NCBI RefSeq assembly: GCF_921294215.1
Contig: NZ_CAKLDM010000002.1
Span: 682,001-746,000, forward strand
Origin: Vibrio marisflavi CECT 7928
GTDB taxonomy: Bacteria > Pseudomonadota > Gammaproteobacteria > Enterobacterales > Vibrionaceae
Length of the DNA: 64,000 bases
Direction of reading: 5' to 3'
The position numbers were made by a program, and so were the translations under genes. The notes below the pieces were generated by a model. That model was not told the origin of the DNA. It did not search any database and saw nothing but the letters and a program-made list of their open reading frames with translations. Within the stretch, counting starts at the first letter, position 1. The number at the start of each line of letters is the position of its first letter. Below, one piece after another: positions 1 to 8,608 of the stretch.

Positions 1-1
1 C

Positions 2-139
2 GACGTTCAGTGCGAATCTCTCCTACTATTAACGAGTATCACAGTGAAAAGAGAAGGCTTTGCCAATGTTATTGATGCCTTGCCTTCGTATATTGATTAC
101 CAAGGGCGCGTAAATCGCGATTGGATAGGTGAGTCATGA
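2..139 (+). CDS. 3' end of an unidentified gene (45 codons visible)
   Basis: An open frame enters from the left edge and ends at a TGA whose last bases overlap the ATG of the next gene (ATGA). The visible tail is about 45 residues and ends in ...RVNRDWIGES. I do not recognise the family: the KREGFANVIDAL stretch faintly recalls the end of a rhodanese-like fold, but no catalytic motif is visible. The tight overlap implies co-translation with the 96-residue protein that follows. The 5' part lies outside the window. Confidence 0.55.
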   Translation, partial: DVQCESLLLLTSITVKREGFANVIDALPSYIDYQGRVNRDWIGES

Positions 140-426
140 TACATAGCGTTACGATAATTGTTCATATATTTGATAGTAAGCAGCAGAAGCACTTAGTAGG
201 TTATCGCGAAATTAATCTACCCTTTGCGCCGTATATTGGTATGTCGGTACAAAGCGGCGGGGTTGACTTTGGTGCTTTCAATACGGTCACTTGGATTGAG
301 TTGGAAGACCGTTTTAGCTGCACAATCAGCTATGATAGGCAGCATAGTGCTGAAGATTTAGAGTTTATTGTCAACGAAGCAAAGTCAGTAGGTTATCAGT
401 GGACAGAGGAAGAAAGTCCCACATAG
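136..426 (+). CDS. hypothetical protein, 96 residues
   Basis: Small soluble protein without signal peptide or membrane segment. It is predicted mostly beta in its first 65 residues and acidic at the C terminus (EEESPT). The start codon overlaps the stop of the preceding gene (ATGA), so translational coupling is likely and the two probably act together. The stop codon lies inside a 10-bp hairpin that also serves the convergent transporter gene. No family recognised, so no function is assigned. Confidence 0.6.
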   Translation: MIHSVTIIVHIFDSKQQKHLVGYREINLPFAPYIGMSVQSGGVDFGAFNTVTWIELEDRFSCTISYDRQHSAEDLEFIVNEAKSVGYQWTEEESPT

Positions 427-446
427 GCCGTATAGACCTATGTGGG
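418..446. terminator. bidirectional hairpin between convergent genes
   Basis: CCCACATAGG (418-427) and CCTATGTGGG (437-446) form a perfect 10-bp stem with a 9-nt loop, between the rightward 96-residue gene and the leftward metS-like gene. A T-rich stretch follows only on the minus strand, so it is a better terminator for the transporter operon. Confidence 0.55.
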
Positions 447-453
447 TTAAGAC

Positions 454-546
454 CTATTTGTTCATGGCTCTTTTAAGGCAGTAAGCAGCACCTCCCCATG
501 TAATCCCCAAGCCTAGAATCATCATAATAATTGCGCCAGTCGTCAT
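454..546 (-). CDS. MetS-type small subunit of NSS transporter, 30 residues
   Basis: A 30-residue hydrophobic peptide: short polar start (MTTG), one membrane helix rich in Ile, Met and Gly, then a basic tail (LKRAMNK). Its ATG directly abuts the TAA of the transporter gene and an AGGAG ribosome-binding site lies inside the end of that gene. Established precedent: Corynebacterium MetP, an NSS-family methionine/alanine importer, needs a tiny partner, MetS, encoded next to it, and such small subunits accompany many bacterial NSS genes. Size, position and single helix all fit. The substrate is not evident. Confidence 0.75.
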   Translation of the reverse strand: MTTGAIIMMILGLGITWGGAAYCLKRAMNK

Positions 547-2007
547 TTATTGGAACTCCTTATTACTCATTGCATTGATAAGAAGGCTGACCACAAGCAA
601 TACTGCAATAAGCATCCAGCCTAATGTTAAGTTGTAACCGCCATAGCCTGATGTAAATAGCGTGAAGAATTTAGTTGCGACAATAATCGCCAAGATAACA
701 GGGGTAATAAAGCGTAAGCATACGTCAAACCAAGTGCTGATTCTGAAGTCAGAAATGCCATTGACATAGTCGCGAACATCCGCAATTTTAAACAGCCAGG
801 TCATCAAAATAATTTCAACTAAACAGCTAGTAATGATGCCGACATTGTTAGCAAAGTGATCAACAAGGTCGAGTAGCAAGAGACCACCGTTGGTAGCGAA
901 AGCCATAGATATTATAAAGCCTAAGCCAATGGCAATATTTGCCGCCTTTTTACGGCTCCAGCCCAACTTATCCATGATTGAACTCGTGACCGCTTCCATA
1001 ATGGAAATGTGCGAACTAAGTCCTGCGACAACTAGTGCAAGGAAGAATAGCGGTCCCAATATATAAGGTGCAGGAAGTAGGTTGATCGCGGCTGGCAATG
1101 TAACGAATGCTAAGCCGACTCCCGAAGTTACAACGTCAGTAATCGATTTATCTTGTGCATGTGCCATGTAGCCAAGTACAGAAAAAATCATGATACCAGC
1201 GAGGATTGAGAATCCGCAATTGATTAACACAGTCATGAAGGCATTGTTGCTAATGTCTGACTTAGCCGGTAAATAGCTGGAGTAAGCGATCATGATGGCG
1301 AAACCAATACTGAGGGTAAAGAAGATTTGACCATACGCTGCCGCCCAAACCTTCACATCCCAAATCTTGCTAAAATCAGGTTTGAACATGTAGTTTACGC
1401 CTTCCAATGCTCCCGGAAGGACAATCATACGGCCTATCAACACGATCACCATAATGAATAAAATAGGCATCATTACTTTCGACGCTTTTTCTATTCCAGC
1501 TTTCACACCACCAACAATAGCAGCATACGTGATAGCCCAAGCGATCAACATGGAAAAGGCGATTTCCCACTGAATGGAACCAAGGTTGGTAGGAGAATTG
1601 TCGCCCAATGCCAAATATTCTTTAAAGAAGAAAGTATTGGTGTCTTGCCCCCAACTTTGGGTAAATGACATGCCAAAATAAGAGATAGCCCAACCGATGA
1701 CCGCAACGTAGTAAACTGCAATAGTCGCCGCGATTCCAACTTGGAACCAACCTAACCACTGAAACTTTGAATGAATATTTGCTAACGTTTTCGGTGCTGA
1801 GCCTCTATATTTATGCCCCATGCTAAACTCAAGGATCATAAAAGGGATCCCGGCAGTGATCATGGCAAATAAGTAAGGGATGAAAAATGCACCACCGCCA
1901 TTTTCGTATGCCATATAAGGAAACCGCCATATATTCCCTAACCCAATAGCGGAACCTACTGCGGCGAGTATAAACCCAGCTCTAGATCCCCATTGTTCGC
2001 GACCCAT
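547..2007 (-). CDS. sodium-dependent transporter, NSS/SNF family (MetP-like)
   Basis: Inner-membrane Na+-coupled importer of the LeuT fold, 486 residues with about 11-12 hydrophobic segments. The first helix carries the family hallmark GSAIGLGNIWRFPY (about residues 18-31), where LeuT-type proteins bind sodium and substrate, followed by NGGGAFFIPY. It starts with ATG after a weak GGAGTTAG ribosome-binding site. The gene is immediately followed by a 30-residue MetS-type partner, which points to a two-component NSS system for an amino acid such as methionine or alanine; this substrate is inference. A 464-bp AT-rich leader precedes it. Confidence 0.9.
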   Translation of the reverse strand: MGREQWGSRAGFILAAVGSAIGLGNIWRFPYMAYENGGGAFFIPYLFAMITAGIPFMILEFSMGHKYRGSAPKTLANIHSKFQWLGWFQVGIAATIAVYYVAVIGWAISYFGMSFTQSWGQDTNTFFFKEYLALGDNSPTNLGSIQWEIAFSMLIAWAITYAAIVGGVKAGIEKASKVMMPILFIMVIVLIGRMIVLPGALEGVNYMFKPDFSKIWDVKVWAAAYGQIFFTLSIGFAIMIAYSSYLPAKSDISNNAFMTVLINCGFSILAGIMIFSVLGYMAHAQDKSITDVVTSGVGLAFVTLPAAINLLPAPYILGPLFFLALVVAGLSSHISIMEAVTSSIMDKLGWSRKKAANIAIGLGFIISMAFATNGGLLLLDLVDHFANNVGIITSCLVEIILMTWLFKIADVRDYVNGISDFRISTWFDVCLRFITPVILAIIVATKFFTLFTSGYGGYNLTLGWMLIAVLLVVSLLINAMSNKEFQ

Positions 2008-2471
2008 AAACTAACTCCTATCAATCCTTTAGAAACGAAGTGTTGTTAGCGAAAATAGGGAGAGAATATTAATTTAAACGGTAAATTGACCTGCTGAACA
2101 CGCTGTAGCTCATATTTTATTCAGCATTAATTCGATTTGTTAAAATAATAACCTATTAAGCACAACAAAACGTAGTGTATTATTCTTATTTAATTTGTGT
2201 GTGTTTGCATTTACTGAAATATTCAGCTGTTAGCTAGGTCAAGATACCGATTAATATTGGTTAAATCAATGATGATTATTTGTTTGGATTTGGTTAACTT
2301 AATGGTCGTTTGTTGCTGCTTGTAATTATTTTAGCAGTTAATAATATGGCTATTGATAAATTCAGGTGGTTATCCTCCCTCATGAATTAGCTGTAACATA
2401 AAGGTCTAAATACTAAAGAATTAGTTAACTCGTTATATAGATAAAGGTTGGTTATTTTTTGTGCGTATTGG
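2008..2471. other. AT-rich intergenic region upstream of the NSS transporter
   Basis: 464 bp between the transporter start and the stop of the outer-membrane protein gene, both leftward. It must hold the transporter promoter. I see no riboswitch-like structure, in particular no glycine aptamer, and no convincing gene; a 29-codon frame at 2294-2383 on the minus strand has no ribosome-binding site. Confidence 0.6.
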
Positions 2472-3050
2472 CTAAAAAACAATGGTAATACCAAAGTTTG
2501 CAGAGTATTGGTTGATCCAATCAGTTTTAAATTGCACTACACAGCTACTCGATGAAGAAGTGCAAGCTCCTGTTGTTTCGCCGTCTACACTAGTGCCTAA
2601 CCAACGCATTTGGCCATTGAGGTACAAATGGCTAAACATTCGATACTCAAATCCAGTGAAAATACTGGCGGAAAATCCGTAGTCGGTCATCCAGTCGGTA
2701 TCTACGTATGAACCGCCTATACCGGCACCAAGATAGCCATAGGTGTCTTTAGCAATTTCATAGTGCAAACTACTTTGGAACAGTAAATAGTTCATTGTTG
2801 TGTCGACACTCAATTGCTTTACTTTGCTCTTTTGGTAGGCATAAAAAAGGCCAATGCGGCCATCGTCAAAGTCACTTTCTAAGCTAACGGCGCCACTTTC
2901 AGAACCACGAATACGGTATTCTGTCCCATCTTGATCTTTCACCTCTCCACCACCGGTATAACCCACCCAAGGGGTGACGTAAAAGTCAGCGTTAGCAGCA
3001 AAACTTGTGAAAATGGTGCTGAGCAAAATTAGCCTAACTTTTTGCTTCAT
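2472..3050 (-). CDS. outer-membrane beta-barrel protein
   Basis: 192 residues with a signal peptide (MKQKVRLILLSTIFTSFAANA, cleavage near residue 21) and then alternating short beta strands with aromatic girdles. The chain ends in Phe (ITIVF), the usual outer-membrane insertion signal. A Cys-flanked Ser-rich loop (TGACTSSSSSCVVQ) sits in a late extracellular loop and probably forms a disulfide. This is the general form of small OmpW/OmpX-like barrels, but I cannot assign a named family. It is leftward and stands alone between the NSS leader and the divergent small-peptide/patatin genes. Confidence 0.7.
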   Translation of the reverse strand: MKQKVRLILLSTIFTSFAANADFYVTPWVGYTGGGEVKDQDGTEYRIRGSESGAVSLESDFDDGRIGLFYAYQKSKVKQLSVDTTMNYLLFQSSLHYEIAKDTYGYLGAGIGGSYVDTDWMTDYGFSASIFTGFEYRMFSHLYLNGQMRWLGTSVDGETTGACTSSSSSCVVQFKTDWINQYSANFGITIVF

Positions 3051-3225
3051 ATTCAGATTCCAAAAAATTAGTTTGTTAAAAACTATTTACCTAATTGTGA
3101 TAGCAACGCCAGAATCTGGCCGAAAAAAAGGGCAATAATTGAAGATAACTCACACAGGTGTTATTAATTTGTTATGGGTTGTTAACTTTGTTCGATTTAG
3201 AGTCCCACTCAAGAAGGAGGAACAC

Positions 3226-3318
3226 ATGGAGAACGATTTAAAATACGCAATTATCATCGCAGCTGTCACATTGATGTACTTATTAGGATTTGGCATCGTG
3301 GCAATTACAACCAATTAG
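3226..3318 (+). CDS. small membrane peptide, 30 residues
   Basis: ATG at 3226 preceded by a near-perfect AAGGAGG ribosome-binding site 6 nt upstream. The product is 30 residues: a charged start (MENDLKYA), one 20-residue hydrophobic helix with Gly-Phe-Gly, and a short TTN tail. Its stop lies 12 nt before the patatin gene. The strong ribosome site is the main evidence that it is translated. Function unknown; it may be co-expressed with the phospholipase. Confidence 0.65.
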   Translation: MENDLKYAIIIAAVTLMYLLGFGIVAITTN

Positions 3319-3330
3319 CACTGTTTTTTT

Positions 3331-4482
3331 ATGGACAATAGCGGAATCATTACCAGTGCTGCTTCCGCTGTCGACATTGATCGACTAGGGAAATTCACCG
3401 GAGGTAAAATTGCTCTTGTTGCTCAAGGTGGCGGACAAAGAGGCATTTTTACTTCCGGTGTACTTGATGCTTTCATTCTCTCTAATTTTGACCCCTTTCA
3501 TGAGTTCTATGGTACTTCGGCTGGTGCACTGAATTTATGTGCTTTTCTATCTCGCCAACATGGTTTAGGCCGCTCCTTTATTCTCGATCTCACAACATCG
3601 TCTAACTTTTTCAATTTGTTTCGTTACATTAGAAAGAAACAGTTTCTTGGTCTAGATTGGGCGCTTGATACGATTTGCGAGTTTCCTTATCAATTGGATA
3701 TTGATTTGGGCAGGGAAAAACTAGGTAGTCGCAAAGCGTTTGCAGCGGTGACTCATGCCCATTCTTATCACGATCACTACTTTCCTATCTATCAGGGCAA
3801 TTGGTACGATATTTTGATTGCCACGTGCGCGATTCCAAGGCTGTACCACAAAACCATTGAGTTAAGTGGGGAAGAGTTTGTTGATGGTGGTGTATCGGCG
3901 TCTATTCCTGTTCAGCAAGCATGGCGACAAAATGCTAGGTGCATTGTTGTTATTCGAACGGAGGGAAAAGATCTAGAAGATGACACTGCAATTGACGAGA
4001 TCCCTGTCCCTAGCTCTGAAATAGAGTGGTTTCGAGATTCTTTCAATAGTATCCAAGAGCAGTGGGGACAAAAGCTAGAGCAATGGAAGTCAGACTGGAA
4101 TAACTTTTTTTATCAGCAAGTCGAGCGATCAAAGCAACAGAAAAAAGATCACGCTCATTTGGAATCGCTGAACGGAGGGCGCTGGCTGTTTGGTGCTGAT
4201 GATGTTTATCGAGTTAGCCATTTACTTGGTGAAAAGTTTGATTCAGGATTAGCCGATATGCTGATGGTTCATTATCAGACTTATTCTTTGACGCAAAACT
4301 TTCTCAACTCTCCACCTGACGATTGTTTTATTGTGCAAATCAAACCGGAAGGTCCATTACGCTCAAGCTCTTTAATGAGTAAAGAAGAGCATCTCTTACA
4401 TGACTATGAAATGGGCTTTGTGGCTGGGAAAAGGCTAGTAGAGTCGTTTAATAAGGCTTATAAAGGGGAGCACTTTAAGTGA
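3331..4482 (+). CDS. patatin-like phospholipase (YjjU-like)
   Basis: 383 residues; a lipid acyl hydrolase using a Ser-Asp dyad. Visible motifs are the oxyanion loop GGGQRG (residues 33-38), the nucleophile elbow GTSAG with Ser63, and the catalytic Asp in VDGG (Asp185). The N-terminal half matches the E. coli YjjU type of patatin, which shares the GGGQRGIFT.GVLD pattern. No signal peptide, so it is cytoplasmic or membrane-peripheral. The ATG at 3331 has only a poor ribosome site, which fits coupling to the small membrane peptide ending 12 nt upstream. A hairpin follows the stop. Confidence 0.88.
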   Translation: MDNSGIITSAASAVDIDRLGKFTGGKIALVAQGGGQRGIFTSGVLDAFILSNFDPFHEFYGTSAGALNLCAFLSRQHGLGRSFILDLTTSSNFFNLFRYIRKKQFLGLDWALDTICEFPYQLDIDLGREKLGSRKAFAAVTHAHSYHDHYFPIYQGNWYDILIATCAIPRLYHKTIELSGEEFVDGGVSASIPVQQAWRQNARCIVVIRTEGKDLEDDTAIDEIPVPSSEIEWFRDSFNSIQEQWGQKLEQWKSDWNNFFYQQVERSKQQKKDHAHLESLNGGRWLFGADDVYRVSHLLGEKFDSGLADMLMVHYQTYSLTQNFLNSPPDDCFIVQIKPEGPLRSSSLMSKEEHLLHDYEMGFVAGKRLVESFNKAYKGEHFK

Positions 4483-4491
4483 TCCCCTATA

Positions 4492-4525
4492 TATACCCCA
4501 AGCACCTTGAGGTTACTTGGGTATA
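4492..4525. terminator. hairpin between convergent patatin and pykA genes
   Basis: TATACCC (4492-4498) pairs with GGGTATA (4519-4525); inside it AAG pairs with CTT and ACC with GGT around a TTGA loop. It resembles a short ACCTTGAGGT-centred palindrome that I recall as common between Vibrio genes (recollection, not searched). Confidence 0.55.
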
Positions 4526-4530
4526 CTGAA

Positions 4531-5973
4531 TTAAGCTGATAAGACTCTCATACAGTTGGTTGAACCCACTACATCCATAACATCACCTTGAGTGATAATG
4601 ACAAGATCTCCTGTATCCAAGAAACCTTTATCTTTTAACGCTTCAACAGCGGCTTTAGCTGTGGGCAAGCCAGCATCGCCAGTGTAATGAAAGTACACAG
4701 GAAATACGCCGCGAAAGAGGGTGGCAAGCTCTAACGTACTTTCGTTTCTTGATAGGGCGAAAATCGGCAGACCTGAGCTCAAGCGTGACATCATTAACGC
4801 CGTTCTCCCTGACTCAGTCAGTGTGATGACAGCTTTGACTCCTTTCATGTGGTTGGCTGCAAACATGGTGGACATTGCGATAGTCTCCTCTCCACTATAG
4901 AAAGTTCTATCCACTCGATATGTGGAGCGGTTGAGTGACGACATTTTTTCTGCACCCAAACAAACTTCGGCCATAGACTTTACGGTTTCTACCGGATACT
5001 CACCAGCCGCAGTTTCACCCGACAGCATCACTGCATCCGTACCATCAAGAACAGCGTTGGCTACATCCATAACTTCTGCTCGTGTTGGCACTGGGTTTTC
5101 TATCATCGACTCCATCATCTGCGTAGCAGTGATAACTGTTCGGTTTAGGCTGCGGGCGCGGCGAATAAGTTGCTTTTGTACCCCGATGAGCTCTGGGTCT
5201 CCGATCTCGACCCCTAAGTCTCCACGCGCTACCATGACGGCATCCGAAGCCATGATGATCTCATCGATATTTTCTGCGCACTCTACGGTTTCAGCGCGTT
5301 CAACTTTCGCGACTAATTTTGCTTCTAGGCCAGCATCTCTCGCAAGTCGTCTTGCGTATTTCATGTCTTCTCCGTTTCGCGGGAAAGAAACGGCGAGATA
5401 GTTCACTTTAATCTCTGCTGCTGTAAGGATGTCTTGCTTATCTTTTTCAGTTAGAGCATCAGCAGAGAGGCCGCCACCCTTTTTGTTTATGCCTTTATTG
5501 TTCGACAGCACACCACCCATAGTGACTTTGGTGTGAACCTTGTTACCTTCAACAGAGGTTACTTTTAGCTGTACTCGACCGTCATCGAGTAGAAGCAGGT
5601 CATTTGGCATTACATCTTTAGGAAGCTCTTTATAATCGATACCGACCGCTTCTTGGTGCCCCATTCCAACGTCCAAGTCAGCATCTAGCGTGAAGCTATC
5701 GCCTACGCAAAGGTGTATCTTGCCTTCTTTGAAAGTTGAGACTCGAATCTTTGGCCCTTGTAAATCACCAAGGATGGCGACGTGTGTGCCTAGTTGGGCT
5801 GCGATAGTTTTGACTTTTTCGGCTCTGATCTTGTGGTCTTCTGGACTGCCATGTGAAAAGTTAAGTCTGACTACATTGGCACCTGCAGCGATGATTTGTT
5901 CTAAGTGATCGTCCTTGTCTGTTGAAGGACCTAGAGTTGTGACAATTTTGGTGCGTCTTAAGGTCGAGGTCAT
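4531..5973 (-). CDS. pykA: pyruvate kinase II
   Basis: Converts phosphoenolpyruvate and ADP to pyruvate and ATP, the last step of glycolysis. The 480-residue length and the start [15 protein letters not shown] match E. coli PykA (480 residues) rather than PykF (470). Visible landmarks are [21 protein letters not shown], the catalytic lysine segment VAKVERAE, the metal/substrate loop [12 protein letters not shown] and [10 protein letters not shown]. PykA-type enzymes are usually activated by AMP and sugar phosphates. The gene is divergent from mlc, so the 318-bp space between them carries both promoters. Confidence 0.97.
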   Translation of the reverse strand: MTSTLRRTKIVTTLGPSTDKDDHLEQIIAAGANVVRLNFSHGSPEDHKIRAEKVKTIAAQLGTHVAILGDLQGPKIRVSTFKEGKIHLCVGDSFTLDADLDVGMGHQEAVGIDYKELPKDVMPNDLLLLDDGRVQLKVTSVEGNKVHTKVTMGGVLSNNKGINKKGGGLSADALTEKDKQDILTAAEIKVNYLAVSFPRNGEDMKYARRLARDAGLEAKLVAKVERAETVECAENIDEIIMASDAVMVARGDLGVEIGDPELIGVQKQLIRRARSLNRTVITATQMMESMIENPVPTRAEVMDVANAVLDGTDAVMLSGETAAGEYPVETVKSMAEVCLGAEKMSSLNRSTYRVDRTFYSGEETIAMSTMFAANHMKGVKAVITLTESGRTALMMSRLSSGLPIFALSRNESTLELATLFRGVFPVYFHYTGDAGLPTAKAAVEALKDKGFLDTGDLVIITQGDVMDVVGSTNCMRVLSA

Positions 5974-6291
5974 GATAACGTCCTAGTATCTTGAGTAACA
6001 ATGAGGCAATGGGCTTATGATAAGTATAAGCACTGTATAGGATTTTAATGACTACAGTTTGATATTTTAGTCGGGTTTTTACATTGCTTGTTAGAAGCAG
6101 GCTGGGTATTACAATATGTATAATATTGTGAATGGTATATAAAATAAATGTAACGGCGTTTTGTGCCTTTCTCTATTTTTTAGAAATATATCGGATTATC
6201 CGTGACCCTTGTCACGATGGGATATTAAAGAGCTTCACAATTAGTTCGCAAAGTAAAAAAATTACCGAGTTGTATAAAGTTGGAGTACACA
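5974..6291. promoter_or_regulatory. divergent pykA/mlc control region
   Basis: 318 bp of AT-rich DNA. It contains an inverted repeat ACAATAT-N5-ATATTGT (6111-6129), an AT-rich imperfect palindrome TATTTTTTAGAAATATA (6174-6190) that resembles NagC/Mlc-type operators, and a CRP-like site at 6201-6216. Nothing codes here. The assignment of individual regulators is inference. Confidence 0.5.
6201..6216. promoter_or_regulatory. CRP-like site upstream of mlc
   Basis: CGTGACCCTTGTCACG has the GTGA-N6-TCAC core of the CRP consensus in perfect dyad symmetry, centred about 83 bp before the mlc start codon. E. coli mlc is under CRP control, so the placement is sensible. It departs from the full consensus only at the outer bases. 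Confidence 0.55.
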
Positions 6292-7509
6292 ATGTACATG
6301 GCTCACCCTGGCCATATTGATCATATCAAACAGGTCAATGCTGGTCGTGTATATAAGCTCATAGATCAAAAAGGTCCCATTTCTCGAATCGATCTCTCGA
6401 AACAAAGTGATCTTGCCCCGGCGAGTATCACTAAAATAACGAGAGAGCTCATCGAAGCTCACCTTATTCACGAGACGGTAGTGCAAGAGGCGGTTAGTCG
6501 TGGGCGCCCGGCTGTTGGTTTACAGGTCAATAATTCCGGTTGGCAGTTTCTCTCTTTGCGTCTTGGGCGAGGGTATCTCACCATCGCACTTCATGAGCTT
6601 GGTGGAGAAGTACTGATCGATACCAAGATTGATATACATGAACTCGATCAAGAGGATGTATTAGCGCGCTTATTACATGAAATTGATGAGTTTTTCCAAA
6701 CATATGCAGACCAGTTAGAGCGTGTTACTAGTATTGCTATTACCTTGCCAGGCTTAGTTAACTCCGAGCAAGGCACTGTTTTGCAGATGCCGCACTACAA
6801 CGTAGAAAATTTGGCTCTTGGTCCTGAAATTTTCAAAGCAACCGGTCTGCCTGTTTTTGTCGCGAACGATACCCGGGCGTGGGCTTTGGCTGAAAAGCTC
6901 TATGGTCACTCGCAAGATACCGATAACTCTATTTTGATTTCCATTCACCACGGGGTGGGGGCTGGGATCATTTTAGATGGTCAGGTGCTGCAAGGTCGTT
7001 ATGGAAACATCGGGGAGTTGGGGCACGTTCAAATCGATCCTAACGGGAAACGTTGTCACTGTGGCAATATTGGCTGCCTTGAAACAGTCGCGAGCTCTCA
7101 AGCGATACGTGAAGAGGTAGCGGATCGCATTGAAAGAGGGGAAGAATCCGTTTTAAGAGATTCTGGAGAAATTACTATTGAAGGCATCTGTGAGGCTGCA
7201 GACGGCGGCGATCCTCTTGCCGTTGATGTGATTATGGAACTAGGCCAGTACCTTGGTTCAGCGATTTCCATTGTCGTGAACTTATTCAATCCAGATAAAA
7301 TTCTGATTGGCGGAGTGGTCAACCAAGCAAAAGAAGTCATTTACCCTCAAGTTTTGAAAGCAATTAAAGCTCAAACTCAGGCTTCTTATCATCAAAATTT
7401 GGATATTGTAGAGTCGCGGTTTTATAAACAAGCCACAATGCCAGGTGCTGCCCTTATCAAGCAGGCACTTTTTGATGGTCGTTTGTTGATGAGAGTTGTT
7501 GAAGGCTAG
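6292..7509 (+). CDS. mlc: ROK-family transcriptional repressor Mlc
   Basis: Represses sugar-uptake (PTS) genes and in E. coli is inactivated by binding unphosphorylated PtsG. It has 405 residues: a winged helix-turn-helix (about 12-80, containing LAPASITKITRELI) and a ROK domain. Zinc ligands are His245 and CHCGNIGC (Cys255, Cys257, Cys262), at almost the same positions as in E. coli Mlc. The start at 6292 is chosen over an ATG at 6280 because TTGGAG lies 8 nt upstream and MYMA...GHIDHIKQ is the usual Mlc beginning. It is flanked by pykA and cheV. Confidence 0.93.
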   Translation: MYMAHPGHIDHIKQVNAGRVYKLIDQKGPISRIDLSKQSDLAPASITKITRELIEAHLIHETVVQEAVSRGRPAVGLQVNNSGWQFLSLRLGRGYLTIALHELGGEVLIDTKIDIHELDQEDVLARLLHEIDEFFQTYADQLERVTSIAITLPGLVNSEQGTVLQMPHYNVENLALGPEIFKATGLPVFVANDTRAWALAEKLYGHSQDTDNSILISIHHGVGAGIILDGQVLQGRYGNIGELGHVQIDPNGKRCHCGNIGCLETVASSQAIREEVADRIERGEESVLRDSGEITIEGICEAADGGDPLAVDVIMELGQYLGSAISIVVNLFNPDKILIGGVVNQAKEVIYPQVLKAIKAQTQASYHQNLDIVESRFYKQATMPGAALIKQALFDGRLLMRVVEG

Positions 7510-7661
7510 GTGCGAATTCTTTTTTAGACTACTGAAATCACCCAAAAAGCTCAGCGAAGGCAAGTTTGAGATAGAATTATGTCATCTATTCAACTATTTT
7601 TTTGTCTTAGCAGCCAGCTATAGACTATTTTAGATATAGATAAGATTTTGTGAGAGCCCCT

Positions 7662-8606
7662 ATGTCTGGAGTATTAAATACTGTTGATCAGCGTACTAAT
7701 CTGGTTGGTGAAAACCGATTAGAGCTATTGCTTTTTAGTCTCAATAGCATGCAGATTTTTGCTATTAACGTATTTAAAGTTAAAGAAGTCATAAAGTTAC
7801 CGCCTCTTACAAAAATGCCAGGCTCCCATCACCATATCACTGGCGTTGCTTCATTGCGTGGCAATCCAGTTCCTGTGATTGATCTAAGAAGTGCGATTGG
7901 CTTTCCTCCATCAAGGTTAGAGAACCAAGAAGAGAACCTGATTATTACTGAATACAACCGATCTGTTCAGGGCTTTTTAGTTGGACAAGTGCGTAATATT
8001 GTTAATACCGCATGGACAGAAATTCAGCCACCACCTAAAACGACGGGACGCTCTAACTATTTGACTGCTATTACTCAAATTAACGAAGACGACAGTGTAC
8101 AGATAGTTGAAATCATTGATGTTGAGAAAGTTTTAGCTGAAATAGTGGATTACGATGTATCCATTTCTGAAGGCGTATTAGATGAAGAACTTTCACACCA
8201 AATGGTGGGCAGAAACGTGTTGATTGTTGATGACTCTTCAACTGCTCGCGCGCAGGTTAAAGGTACGTTGTCACAACTTGGCTTGAATATCATCGAATGC
8301 TGCGACGGGTTAGAAGCGCTAACGCTCTTGAAGTCTTGGTGTGATGAAGGCAAAACCATCACAGACGAACTGCTTTTAATGATCACTGATGCGGAAATGC
8401 CAGAAATGGACGGATATAAACTTACTTACGAGATCCGCAACGATGCACGGATGAAAGATCTACACATTGTGTTGAATACCTCTTTAAGTGGTAGCTTCAA
8501 TGAGGCCATGGTTGAAAAAGTCGGCTGTAACGACTTCATTTCTAAGTTCCAGCCAGACCTTCTGGTTGGTGCTGTTCAAGGTCGCTTGCGTAAACAACTC
8601 TCATAG
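7662..8606 (+). CDS. cheV: chemotaxis coupling protein CheV
   Basis: Couples chemoreceptors to CheA and adapts through phosphorylation. 314 residues: an N-terminal CheW domain (about 15-165) and a C-terminal receiver domain starting at NVLIVDDSS, with the phosphoacceptor Asp243 in MITDAEMPEMDG. The ATG at 7662 is preferred to a GTG at 7650 because MSGVLNTVDQRTNL is the natural CheW-domain lead-in. It is monocistronic and convergent with dnaE2, with only 2 bp between the stop codons and no visible terminator. Confidence 0.94.
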   Translation: MSGVLNTVDQRTNLVGENRLELLLFSLNSMQIFAINVFKVKEVIKLPPLTKMPGSHHHITGVASLRGNPVPVIDLRSAIGFPPSRLENQEENLIITEYNRSVQGFLVGQVRNIVNTAWTEIQPPPKTTGRSNYLTAITQINEDDSVQIVEIIDVEKVLAEIVDYDVSISEGVLDEELSHQMVGRNVLIVDDSSTARAQVKGTLSQLGLNIIECCDGLEALTLLKSWCDEGKTITDELLLMITDAEMPEMDGYKLTYEIRNDARMKDLHIVLNTSLSGSFNEAMVEKVGCNDFISKFQPDLLVGAVQGRLRKQLS

Positions 8607-8608
8607 TT

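Noticed and set aside
2294..2383. 29-codon minus-strand frame in the transporter leader
   Set aside because: The purine-rich GGGAGG lies after, not before, its ATG, so there is no usable ribosome site.
3227..4482. Patatin plus small peptide as a CBASS-like effector system
   Set aside because: No cyclic nucleotide synthase or accessory gene is adjacent, and the protein is of the housekeeping YjjU type.
4922..5401. 159-codon frame opposite pykA
   Set aside because: It is antisense to highly conserved pyruvate kinase codons and has the Ser/Arg-rich composition of a shadow frame.
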